From Pseudomonas sp. A-RE-19 (lineage in GTDB: Bacteria > Pseudomonadota > Gammaproteobacteria > Pseudomonadales > Pseudomonadaceae), in assembly GCF_019956555.1 (NCBI RefSeq), contig NZ_JAHBDQ010000032.1:1-41819 (forward strand): a stretch of 41,819 bases of DNA, given 5' to 3'. Position numbers and translations under genes: made by a program. The notes under the pieces are model-generated. The model ran no database searches and had not been told where the DNA came from. It saw nothing but the letters and a program-made list of their open reading frames with translations. Below are positions 32,324 through 41,819 of the stretch, one piece after another. The stretch's first letter is position 1. Each line of letters opens with the position of its first letter.

Positions 32324-33766
32324 TCAAAGCAGGAAAATCGTCGCCAGCCCGAGGAAGATGAAAAAGCCACCGCTGTCGGTCATGGCGGTGATCATCACAC
32401 TGGCACCCATCGCCGGGTCGCGCCCAAGCCGCGCCAGGGTCATCGGGATCAAAACCCCCATCAAGGCCGCGAGCAACAGGTTAAGCGTCATGGCGGCGGT
32501 CATCACCACGCCCAGGGACCAACTGCCATAAAGCAGATAGGACACCACACCAATCACACCGCCCCAGACCAGACCATTGATCAAGCCGACGGCCAACTCC
32601 TTGCGCATCAGCCTCGACGTATTGCCGGTACTGACCTGGTCCAGCGCCATCGCCCGAACGATCATGGTAATCGTCTGGTTACCCGAGTTGCCGCCGATAC
32701 CCGCAACGATCGGCATCAATGCCGCGAGCGCTACCAACTTCTCGATGGAGCCTTCGAACAGACCGATCACCCGGGATGCAACAAACGCGGTGATCAGGTT
32801 CACCGCCAGCCAGGCCCAACGGTTGCGCAGGGATTTCCAGACTGACGCGAAAATATCTTCTTCTTCGCGCAGACCCGCCATGTTGAGAACTTCGTTTTCG
32901 CTCTCTTCACGAATCAGATCGACCATTTCATCGATGGTCAGACGGCCGATCAGCTTGCCGTTCTTGTCGACCACTGGCGCCGAGATCAAGTCGTAACGCT
33001 CGAACGCCTGGGCAGCCTCGTAGGCGTCTTCATCCGGGTGAAAACTCACCGGATCGCTGGCCATGACTTCCGACACCTGCTTTTCCGGGTCGTTGACCAG
33101 CAGACGCTTGATCGGCAACACGCCCTTGAGCACGCCGTCGTAATCGACCACGAACAGTTTGTCGGTGTGGCCTGGCAATTCCTTGAGGCGACGCAGGTAA
33201 CGCAGTACCACTTCGAGACTGACATCCTCACGGATGGTCACCATCTCGAAGTCCATCAGTGCACCGACCTGATCCTCGTCATAGGACAACGCGGAGCGGA
33301 CGCGCTCACGCTGTTGGCCATCAAGGGTTTCCATCAGTTCGTGGACGACGTCTCGCGGCAGCTCGGAAGCCAGGTCAGCGAGTTCGTCGGCGTCCATGTC
33401 CTTGGCTGCGGCCAGAAGCTCATGATCGTCCATGTCGGCGATCAGGGTTTCACGTACCGAGTCGGATACTTCGAGCAGAATGTCGCCGTCGCGATCGGCC
33501 TTGACCAATTGCCAGACCGCCAGACGATCGTCCAGTGGCAAGGCTTCAAGGATGTAGGCAACGTCGGCGGAGTGAAGATCATCGAGCTTGCGTTGCAACT
33601 CGACGAGGTTTTGCCGGTGAACCAGGTTCTCGACCAGGTCGTGATGCGCACCTTCCTGACGATGAGTCAGGTCTTCGACCACCCGCTGGCGCTGCAGCAG
33701 CTCAACGACTTGAGCGAGGCGGTCCTGCAGGCTTTCCTGCGTTTTCTTTACTTCAACTTCGGACAT
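32324..33766 (-). CDS. mgtE: Magnesium transporter MgtE
   Basis: Mg2+ channel of the inner membrane, 480 residues. A cytoplasmic N domain of helical repeats (LHSADVAYILEALPLDDRLAV), two CBS domains (about 165-290, with GVLPIKRLLVNDP and LIGRLTIDEMVDLI) that sense Mg2+, then five membrane helices with PIVAGIGGNSGNQTITM, the family pore motif. The ATG at 33766 has GGAG upstream; the frame extends to 33796 without support. Single gene with its own terminator. Confidence 0.93.
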   Translation of the reverse strand: MSEVEVKKTQESLQDRLAQVVELLQRQRVVEDLTHRQEGAHHDLVENLVHRQNLVELQRKLDDLHSADVAYILEALPLDDRLAVWQLVKADRDGDILLEVSDSVRETLIADMDDHELLAAAKDMDADELADLASELPRDVVHELMETLDGQQRERVRSALSYDEDQVGALMDFEMVTIREDVSLEVVLRYLRRLKELPGHTDKLFVVDYDGVLKGVLPIKRLLVNDPEKQVSEVMASDPVSFHPDEDAYEAAQAFERYDLISAPVVDKNGKLIGRLTIDEMVDLIREESENEVLNMAGLREEEDIFASVWKSLRNRWAWLAVNLITAFVASRVIGLFEGSIEKLVALAALMPIVAGIGGNSGNQTITMIVRAMALDQVSTGNTSRLMRKELAVGLINGLVWGGVIGVVSYLLYGSWSLGVVMTAAMTLNLLLAALMGVLIPMTLARLGRDPAMGASVMITAMTDSGGFFIFLGLATIFLL

Positions 33767-34086
33767 AGGCGAACTCCACTCCCAGCAGCGGGGCACGCCG
33801 GAAGGATCAATCAGTCAATTCATGATTGTAGAAACGGGGTACTGAGTAACTACTGGGTAAGTCCATGGAGGTATCCCACAAGCCCCGGCGGGGCTGACGG
33901 GGGGAATGATAACACCGCCCGACGGTTTTAAACGTTAAAAAATCGTGGCTGAAACAAGCGCTTGCGAGACAAACCTGAACACCGTCCTGATCCATCAAAT
34001 TGCGACGACTCATCCTGAAAAGAAAACACACTGTCGCCGAAAAATGTAAGGACTACCCTTGATAGGACCGTCAAGGAGGACGCCGA
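33767..34086. other. Divergent intergenic region, mgtE and small exported protein
   Basis: 320 bp. On the mgtE side it contains the short palindrome AGCCCCGGCGGGGCT (33881-33895), about 115 bp from the mgtE start. I did not recognise an M-box or other magnesium riboswitch. The right end carries the hairpin described separately. Confidence 0.4.
34056..34080 (+). promoter_or_regulatory. Hairpin over the ribosome binding site, candidate RsmA site
   Basis: CCTTGA (34057-34062) pairs with TCAAGG (34071-34076) around loop TAGGACCG. The second arm overlaps the Shine-Dalgarno AAGGAGG. A GGA in a hairpin loop plus a GGA in the ribosome binding site is the known form of CsrA/RsmA targets. Confidence 0.45.
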
Positions 34087-34605
34087 ATGCCATCGAATGC
34101 TCATTATTTTTTGCTTGCCACCCTGCTCTGCCTGCCGCCCTGGGCGCTTGCTACGACTGTTCACCGGTGCGAAGCCCCTAATGGGCGCATCACCTTCACG
34201 ACCTTGAGCTGTACGGCCGGAGAAAGCCTCTCAGTTCAGGACGTACGCACGTTCCTGCCAGGCAGCGTGACGCCCCTGATGCCAGAAGCCGAGCTCCGCG
34301 AAACATCAGGTACGAAAATACAAAGGAGAGAGCCAACCGTCGTTGGTCAGCCCGAGGGCAAATGTGGAAATCTGCTCAGCGCGAAGGAACGCCGCATAGC
34401 GATCATCAATCAGCGGGTCGTCGCCGGCATGACTCAACAAGAAGTCGAAAGCGCTCTCGGCAAGCCCGACAAGATCAGCACTCGCAATTCAGCCACGAGC
34501 TACCGTTACGACAACAAGCGAGGGCGCAGTGCTCACATCGAGTTTGATGAGAAAGGTTGTACCAAAGGAAAAGCCAAATCGCAGACGGCAAAAAGCCCGC
34601 GTTAA
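34087..34605 (+). CDS. Exported DUF4124-like protein with SmpA/OmlA-like end
   Basis: 172 residues. A signal peptide (FLLATLLCLPPWALA) is followed by VHRCEAPNGRITFTTLSC, which resembles the N-terminal DUF4124 module found on many Pseudomonas periplasmic proteins. The C-terminal part INQRVVAGMTQQEVESALGKPDKI recalls the SmpA/BamE fold. Four cysteines after the signal may form disulfides. Function unknown. A strong ribosome binding site lies in a hairpin, and the stop codon falls in the loop of the terminator. Confidence 0.75.
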   Translation: MPSNAHYFLLATLLCLPPWALATTVHRCEAPNGRITFTTLSCTAGESLSVQDVRTFLPGSVTPLMPEAELRETSGTKIQRREPTVVGQPEGKCGNLLSAKERRIAIINQRVVAGMTQQEVESALGKPDKISTRNSATSYRYDNKRGRSAHIEFDEKGCTKGKAKSQTAKSPR

Positions 34606-34618
34606 ACGCGGGCTTTTT
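34592..34618 (+). terminator. Terminator overlapping the stop codon
   Basis: AAAGCCCGCG-TTAAA-CGCGGGCTTT then TT. The TAA stop of the upstream gene lies in the loop. Confidence 0.88.
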
Positions 34619-34624
34619 GGTGTT

Positions 34625-34701
34625 TGGTGCACTCGACAGGATTCGAACCTGTGACCGCTCGGTTCGTAGCCGAGTACTCTATCCAGCTGAGCTACGAGTG
34701 C
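34625..34701 (-). tRNA. tRNA-Arg (anticodon ACG), copy 2
   Basis: 77 nt with encoded CCA. Acceptor GCACTCG/CGAGTGC, anticodon stem CTCGG/CCGAG with loop CTACGAA. Identical to the copy at 34773. Probably co-transcribed from the csrA side. Confidence 0.96.
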
Positions 34702-34772
34702 ATTTGTGTTTTTATACCAGATCACAACTGGTTGAAGCCAAGTTATTCACATTACTGCAAACAACTCTTAAA

Positions 34773-34849
34773 TGGTGCACTCGACAGGATTCGAACCTGT
34801 GACCGCTCGGTTCGTAGCCGAGTACTCTATCCAGCTGAGCTACGAGTGC
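34773..34849 (-). tRNA. tRNA-Arg (anticodon ACG), copy 1
   Basis: Same sequence as the copy at 34625, separated by 71 bp. ACG is the major arginine anticodon (read as ICG), so two copies suit high demand. Confidence 0.96.
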
Positions 34850-34956
34850 ATTTGTTGCCGCGCATTATAGGCCGTTAAATCTTTTTGTAAAGCACTTTTT
34901 CTAGTAATTTCAACAACTTACCGAAGAAGCCAGATTACAACGTACTACGCAAATAA

Positions 34957-35047
34957 TGGCGGAGAACGGGGGATTCGAACCCCCGACACCCTTTTGAGGT
35001 GTACTCCCTTAGCAGGGGAGCGCCTTCGGCCACTCGGCCAGCTCTCC
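34957..35047 (-). tRNA. tRNA-Ser (anticodon GCU)
   Basis: 91 nt with encoded CCA and a long variable arm (class II). Acceptor GGAGAGC pairs with GTTCTCC (one G-U), discriminator G, and anticodon stem CTCCC/GGGAG with loop CTGCTAA. Gene order csrA, tRNA-Ser, tRNA-Arg is conserved in many gammaproteobacteria. Confidence 0.95.
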
Positions 35048-35109
35048 GCAACACGGGGCGTATCTTAACCAACCTTTTCCCCGTTTGCAAACATAAAAAA
35101 CGATAAAAA

Positions 35110-35298
35110 TTAATGGCTTGGTTCTTCGTCCTTCTCTTTCTTGATACGCAGGTAAATTTCTTCACGGTGCACAGCAACCTCTTTCGGGGCGTTGACACCA
35201 ATACGCACTTGATTTCCTTTAACGCCGAGCACGGTCACGGTGATTTCGCCATCACCAATAATCAGGCTTTCTGCGCACCGACGAGTCAGAATCAGCAT
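35110..35298 (-). CDS. csrA: Carbon storage / secondary metabolism regulator CsrA (RsmA)
   Basis: RNA-binding translational regulator of 62 residues that acts on GGA motifs near ribosome binding sites and is titrated by Rsm small RNAs. The sequence MLILTRRCAESLIIGD...VTVLGVKGNQVRIGV...APKEVAVHREEIY is typical, including Leu4 and Arg44 (VHREEI), which contact RNA. The start is ATG 35298 with GAGGAGAAAGG upstream; the frame is open to 35316. In Pseudomonas it is usually called rsmA. It lies downstream of lysC and upstream of a tRNA cluster. Confidence 0.97.
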   Translation of the reverse strand: MLILTRRCAESLIIGDGEITVTVLGVKGNQVRIGVNAPKEVAVHREEIYLRIKKEKDEEPSH

Positions 35299-35439
35299 AC
35301 CTTTCTCCTCACGCATTTCATTTCAGGGACAACAGTCTGCAAAAAAAAGGCATTCGACCTACAACCAGAACGATCGCAGCCCTACATGCCTGAGTATTGA
35401 CTAGCGCGGGCAAAAGAACAGCTTTGGGCCGCACCATTC

Positions 35440-35475
35440 AAAAAAACGAAGGGCGCGGTTAAACCGCGCCCTTCG
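35440..35475 (-). terminator. Terminator of lysC
   Basis: CGAAGGGCGCGGTT (35447-35460) and its reverse complement up to 35475, with a run of T after it on the minus strand. It lies 10 bp after the lysC stop. Confidence 0.9.
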
Positions 35476-35484
35476 GGAAACGCA

Positions 35485-36726
35485 TTACTCGCCCTGTCGG
35501 GCTGGCGCGTCCAGTTCGAAAGCCGTGTGCAGGGCGCGCACAGCCAGTTCCAGATACTTCTCTTCGATCACCACGGATACCTTGATTTCCGAGGTCGAGA
35601 TCATCTGGATGTTGATGCTTTCCTTGGCCAGGGATTCGAACATGCGGCTGGCCACGCCTGCGTGGGAGCGCATGCCGACGCCGACGATCGAGACCTTGGC
35701 GATCTTGGTGTCGCCAACGACTTCACGGGCACCGATCTCGCGAGCGGTGTTTTCCAGCACGGTATGCGCCGCCTGGTAGTCATTGCGGTGCACGGTGAAG
35801 GTGAAGTCGGTGGTGTTATCGTGCGCGACGTTCTGCACGATCATATCGACTTCGATGTTCGCGGCACTGATCGGGCCAAGAATCTTGAACGCCACGCCTG
35901 GGGTGTCTGGCACGCCACGGATGGTCAGCTTGGCTTCATCGCGATTGAAAGCGATGCCGGAAATGATCGGCTGTTCCATGGTTTCCTCTTCATCAATAGT
36001 AATGAGGGTGCCCGGACCCTCCTTGAAGCTGTGCAGTACGCGCAGCGGAACGTTGTACTTGCCGGCGAACTCGACCGCACGGATCTGCAACACCTTGGAA
36101 CCGAGGCTGGCCATTTCCAGCATCTCTTCAAAGGTGATCTTGTCCAGGCGCTGAGCCACGGACACCACACGCGGATCGGTGGTGTAGACGCCGTCGACGT
36201 CGGTGTAGATCTGGCACTCGTCAGCCTTCAGGGCTGCCGCCAGCGCCACGCCGGTGGTGTCGGAACCGCCACGACCGAGGGTGGTGATGTTGCCGTGCTC
36301 GTCGACGCCCTGGAAACCGGCGACAACCACTACACGACCAGCCTTCAGGTCACCGCGGATCTTCTGGTCATCAATCTGCAAGATGCGCGCTTTATTGTGC
36401 GCGCTATCCGTCAGAATCCGCACCTGATTGCCGGTGTACGACACCGCTGGCACGCCGCGCTTGATCAGCGCCATGGCCAACAGCGCAATCGTCACCTGCT
36501 CACCGGTGGAAACGATCACATCCAGTTCACGAGGAACCGGCTGGCCGTCACCACTGATTTGCTTGGCCAGATCGATCAGACGGTTGGTTTCGCCGCTCAT
36601 TGCAGACAGCACAACCACCAGGTCATCGCCCGCATCGCGGAATTTCTTAACCTTGTCGGCGACCTGCTCGATTCTCTCGACAGTGCCGACTGAGGTGCCT
36701 CCAAATTTCTGTACGATCAAAGCCAT
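35485..36726 (-). CDS. lysC: Aspartate kinase (aspartokinase)
   Basis: First step of lysine, threonine and methionine synthesis: phosphorylates aspartate (413 residues). Starts MALIVQKFGGTSVG (kinase motif), with STGEQVTIALLAMAL and GRGGSDTTGVALAAAL in the catalytic domain. Two C-terminal ACT domains begin near LTIRGVPDTPGVAFKILGPI and VSIVGVGMRSHAG, where lysine and threonine inhibit. An internal Met (MEQPIISGIAF) at the domain junction fits a separate beta subunit start, as known for this class. ATG 36726 is chosen over the longer frame. It lies downstream of alaS and upstream of csrA. Confidence 0.96.
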   Translation of the reverse strand: MALIVQKFGGTSVGTVERIEQVADKVKKFRDAGDDLVVVLSAMSGETNRLIDLAKQISGDGQPVPRELDVIVSTGEQVTIALLAMALIKRGVPAVSYTGNQVRILTDSAHNKARILQIDDQKIRGDLKAGRVVVVAGFQGVDEHGNITTLGRGGSDTTGVALAAALKADECQIYTDVDGVYTTDPRVVSVAQRLDKITFEEMLEMASLGSKVLQIRAVEFAGKYNVPLRVLHSFKEGPGTLITIDEEETMEQPIISGIAFNRDEAKLTIRGVPDTPGVAFKILGPISAANIEVDMIVQNVAHDNTTDFTFTVHRNDYQAAHTVLENTAREIGAREVVGDTKIAKVSIVGVGMRSHAGVASRMFESLAKESINIQMISTSEIKVSVVIEEKYLELAVRALHTAFELDAPARQGE

Positions 36727-36779
36727 TTCAAAGCCGCCTCTGCCCATGAAGGGCGCCCAATAATCACTCAAACAGCGTT

Positions 36780-36806
36780 CTGGCCCGCCACTAGACCGCG
36801 GGCCAG
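36780..36806 (-). other. Hairpin between alaS and lysC
   Basis: CTGGCCCGC pairs with GCGGGCCAG around a 9-nt loop. There is no T-run, so it may be a processing or partial attenuation site in an alaS-lysC transcript. Confidence 0.5.
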
Positions 36807-36816
36807 GCACACTGCC

Positions 36817-39441
<2,625 letters not shown>

Positions 39442-39587
39442 TAGGTTCTTCCACGGAGGCTGCGGCCAAAGGCCTGTTCGAAACGTCAACAGACGAAGCG
39501 ACGGCAAAGGGCCGCATTATATCGGCCCTGCGCGCGGGGTACAGCGTGTTTATACGATAGAAACGGTCAATTGGACCGCTAACGCGA

Positions 39588-40592
39588 TCAGTTGCGGGAA
39601 AAGTCGACGAATGTAGCGACGACTTGCTCGATTTGCGCACGACTGACGTCCATGTGCGTAACCATTCTCAGACGACCGGCAGCGCTGAGCTTGATCCCGT
39701 GCGTCGCGGCAAAGGCCTTGATCGCCTCGGCCTTATCGCCCATTTGCACGTAAACCATGTTGGTCTGCACCGGCTCGACCTCATAACCCGCCGCCCGCAG
39801 GCCCTCGGCCAGATACTGCGCATTGGCATGGTCATCCGCCAGGCGCTGAACATTGTTGTCCAGCGCATAGAGCCCCGCCGCGGCGAGAATCCCGGCCTGG
39901 CGCATGCCGCCGCCGACCATCTTGCGCAGACGTCGTGCCTTGGCGATCAACTCGACCGAGCCGCACAGGACCGAACCGATCGGTGAGCCCAGGCCTTTGG
40001 ACAGGCAGACCGAAACCGAATCGAAATGCTGAGCGATCTCCCGGGCATCGACACCCAGCTTGACCGCTGCGTTATAGAGCCGCGCACCATCCAGATGCAG
40101 CGCCAAGCCATGTTCGCGGGTAAAACGGCGAGCCCGGGCCAGGTACTCCAACGGCAGAACCTTGCCCTGCATGGTGTTTTCCAGCGCCAGCAAACGGGTG
40201 CAGGCGAAGTGAAAGTCATCCGGCTTGATGGCGGCGGCGACCTGCGCCAGGTCCAGCGAGCCATCGGCTTGCACTTCCAGCGGCTGTGGCTGGATCGAAC
40301 CGAGCACCGCTGCGCCACCCCCTTCGTATTTATAGGTGTGGGCTTGCTGACCGACGATATATTCGTCACCGCGCTCACAGTGGGCCATCAAACCCAGCAG
40401 ATTGCTCATGGTGCCCGTCGGGACAAACAGTGCCGCGGCAAAACCCAGTCGAGTTGCCAGTTCGGCTTCCAGACGATTGACCGTCGGATCTTCGCCATAA
40501 ACGTCGTCACCGGTGGCCGCGTTGGCCATCGCGTCGAGCATCCCTGCGGTTGGTTGGGTGACGGTGTCGCTGCGAAGATCGATAACGCTCAT
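39588..40592 (-). CDS. ltaE: Low-specificity L-threonine aldolase
   Basis: PLP enzyme that cleaves threonine and allo-threonine to glycine and acetaldehyde (334 residues). Starts MSVIDLRSDTVTQPT, the family opening. PTGTMSNLLGL binds the cofactor phosphate, LHLDGARLYNA contains the aspartate that holds the pyridine ring, and SVCLSKGLGSPIGS carries the PLP lysine. Separated from alaS by 146 bp without a clear terminator, and preceded upstream by a REPIN. Confidence 0.93.
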   Translation of the reverse strand: MSVIDLRSDTVTQPTAGMLDAMANAATGDDVYGEDPTVNRLEAELATRLGFAAALFVPTGTMSNLLGLMAHCERGDEYIVGQQAHTYKYEGGGAAVLGSIQPQPLEVQADGSLDLAQVAAAIKPDDFHFACTRLLALENTMQGKVLPLEYLARARRFTREHGLALHLDGARLYNAAVKLGVDAREIAQHFDSVSVCLSKGLGSPIGSVLCGSVELIAKARRLRKMVGGGMRQAGILAAAGLYALDNNVQRLADDHANAQYLAEGLRAAGYEVEPVQTNMVYVQMGDKAEAIKAFAATHGIKLSAAGRLRMVTHMDVSRAQIEQVVATFVDFSRN

Positions 40593-40714
40593 GAATCTGG
40601 CCTCGGTTAGCAGGGAAAATCCCTTTCAGAATGGAATTACTGCGGTCATACCGGCAAATAATCAAGCCTTGAACGAGGAAAAGGCGCTTTACGTCTTCGA
40701 AAAAGCGCAATCCA

Positions 40715-40804
40715 TGTGGGAGCGGGCTTGCTCGCGAAGGCGAACTGACAGTTAATATTTGCGCTGAATGTTAAACCGCTTTCGCGAGCAAGCCCGCTCC
40801 CACA
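40715..40804. repeat. REPIN (GTGGGAGC class)
   Basis: Arms TGTGGGAGCGGGCTTGCTCG... (40715-40738) and the reverse complement (40781-40804). The spacer is also shared, inverted, with the element at the right end of the window. Confidence 0.9.
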
Positions 40805-40893
40805 GGTTCTGCATTTTGATTGACGGGTATTGGCATGCACGCCACGGAAATATGTGTTAAAAACGCTTCGCCGCCAAACAATCTGGCGGCAAA

Positions 40894-41062
40894 AACGTTC
40901 TCAGGGCGGGGTGCAACTCCCCACCGGCGGTAATTGCGCGCAATGCGCATAGCCCGCGAGCGCTTGGTGTCAGGCATGGCAATGGCTGTGATGGCGGCAA
41001 GGTCAGCAGACCCGGTGTGATCCCGGGGCCGACGGTCATAGTCCGGATGAAGAGAGAACGGG
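40894..41062 (+). promoter_or_regulatory. FMN riboswitch (RFN element)
   Basis: Conserved RFN blocks are readable: TCAGGGCGGGGTG..., CTCCCCACCGGCGGTAAT, AGCCCGCGAGCG, GGTCAGCAGACCCGGTG, CGGGGCCGACGGTCATAGTC and CGGATGAAGAGAGAA. The closing stem pairs CGTTCTC with GAGAACG. It precedes the lumazine synthase gene by about 115 bp. A downstream hairpin CGCAGG-TATTTGTG-CCTGCG (41099-41118) lacks a T-run, so control may be at translation or Rho-dependent. Confidence 0.95.
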
Positions 41063-41178
41063 ATTGACGCTGCCGAGGCTCTATACCAAAGCGCCGTCCG
41101 CAGGTATTTGTGCCTGCGTACCCTTAAATCCCATTCGATTCATAACGCCCTGTTTTTCACACAAACAGGAGTCAGAAC

Positions 41179-41688
41179 ATGCAACCCACCGCAATCGATA
41201 GCAAAAGCAAAAACCATCAGGGCGAGCGCGTTGCGTTCATCCAGGCCTGCTGGCACAAGGAAATCGTCGATCAGAGCCGTAAGGGCTTCGTCGCTGAAAT
41301 GATTGCTCAGGGTTATCAGGAATCGGACATCGATTTCTTTGAAGTCGGCGGCGCCTTTGAAATTCCGTTGCACGCCAAGCTGCTGGCCAAATCCGGCCGT
41401 TACGCTGGCATCGTTGCGGCGGGCCTGGTGGTCGACGGCGGCATCTACCGTCATGAGTTCGTCGCCCAGTCGGTGATCAGTGGCCTGATGCAGGTTCAGC
41501 TGGAAACCGAAGTGCCGGTGTTCTCGGTGGTTTTGACCCCGCACCACTTCCATGCCGGCGAAGAGCATCAGAAGTTCTTCTTCGAGCATTTCGTGCATAA
41601 AGGCCAGGAAGCGGCGAAGACTTGTGCGGATACGCTGCACAAGACGCGTGCATTGCGTCGCAGCGAGCCACGCGCAGTAGCCGTTTAA
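41179..41688 (+). CDS. ribH: 6,7-dimethyl-8-ribityllumazine synthase, riboswitch-controlled
   Basis: Condenses the ribityl-aminopyrimidine with a four-carbon phosphate in riboflavin synthesis (169 residues). VAFIQACWHKEIVD at the N-terminus, the substrate motif FFEVGGAFEIPLHAK, GLVVDGGIYRHEFVAQSVI and TPHHFH with the catalytic histidine are visible. The sequence differs from the common ribH of rib operons (SFEIPL and GTVIRG motifs) and resembles the second type known from Brucella (RibH2); an ordinary ribH probably exists elsewhere. Controlled by the FMN riboswitch upstream. CAGGAG precedes the ATG. Confidence 0.92.
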   Translation: MQPTAIDSKSKNHQGERVAFIQACWHKEIVDQSRKGFVAEMIAQGYQESDIDFFEVGGAFEIPLHAKLLAKSGRYAGIVAAGLVVDGGIYRHEFVAQSVISGLMQVQLETEVPVFSVVLTPHHFHAGEEHQKFFFEHFVHKGQEAAKTCADTLHKTRALRRSEPRAVAV

Positions 41689-41703
41689 ATACAAAACCTG
41701 TGT

Positions 41704-41736
41704 GATATGGGTGAGGTCTTTGGCTTCACCCATATC
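41704..41736 (+). terminator. Hairpin after ribH
   Basis: GATATGGGTGA pairs with TCACCCATATC (11 bp), 16 bp after the stop. No T-run follows, so termination efficiency is unclear. Confidence 0.6.
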
Positions 41737-41739
41737 AAC

Positions 41740-41819
41740 TGTGGGAGCGGGCTTGCTCGCGAAAGCGGTTTAACATTCAACGCATTTGTTGACTGTCAGT
41801 CCGCTTTCGCGAGCAAGCC
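41740..41819. repeat. REPIN (GTGGGAGC class), cut by window edge
   Basis: Left arm at 41740 (TGTGGGAGCGGGCTTGCTCG) and most of the right arm before the sequence ends. An inverted relative of the element at 40715. Confidence 0.88.

Overview
The window reads as chromosome of a Pseudomonas of the fluorescens group. The reasons are high GC content, REPIN-type palindromic repeats of two sequence classes between genes, and typical Pseudomonas blocks: flgBCDE with a sigma-54 promoter, cheV-cheR, flgA-flgM-flgN-flgZ, amrZ, and alaS-lysC-csrA-tRNA-Ser-tRNA-Arg. This assignment rests on recognising families and gene order, not on a database search.

Layout. Bases 1-3.2 kb hold the 3' part of a phosphopantetheinyl transferase gene (cut by the window edge) and an RstB/RstA-like two-component pair on the minus strand. 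At 3.2-6.8 kb a long divergent control region carries a DnaA box, two NrdR-type boxes 31 bp apart and a structured leader of about 390 nt. It drives nrdA (class Ia ribonucleotide reductase, two ATP-cones). nrdB does not follow. At 7.0-14.9 kb lies a flagellar/chemotaxis block: flgBCDE, cheR and cheV on the minus strand, then flgA, flgM, flgN and the PilZ gene flgZ on the plus strand. A consensus sigma-54 promoter precedes flgB, a near-consensus one abuts flgA, and a consensus sigma-28 promoter precedes flgM. At 14.9-20.2 kb, all minus strand, are an MFS transporter, a glutamine-synthetase-family enzyme, and a soluble histidine kinase overlapping a response regulator with a TPR-like tail.

At 21.15-28.4 kb is one very large gene for a repetitive RTX/VCBS/cadherin-like adhesin of 2411 residues, with no type I secretion genes beside it. 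From 28.4 to 30.2 kb there is an AT-rich islet with a small unknown protein, a periplasmic cytochrome c and a GC-richer remnant. It ends in a tRNA-Arg(CCU) gene, and a 24-nt near-copy of part of that tRNA sits at the other end, just after the adhesin. This looks like a decayed integration site. From 30.2 to 34.6 kb are two tiny genes, a lone phnN, amrZ, mgtE and a small exported protein whose ribosome binding site lies in a hairpin with a GGA loop. From 34.6 to 41.8 kb are two tRNA-Arg(ACG), tRNA-Ser(GCU), csrA/rsmA, lysC, alaS, ltaE, an FMN riboswitch and a ribH-type lumazine synthase.

Functionally, much of the window concerns the switch between motility and attachment: hook/rod genes, the FlgM checkpoint, FlgZ (c-di-GMP), AmrZ, RsmA and a large surface adhesin. 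Housekeeping genes (nrdA, lysC, alaS, csrA, tRNAs) frame it. I found no CRISPR array, intact insertion sequence or obvious defence system. The points most worth following up are the structured nrdA leader with its NrdR/DnaA sites, the tRNA-Arg att-like duplication, and the near-leaderless arrangement at flgA.
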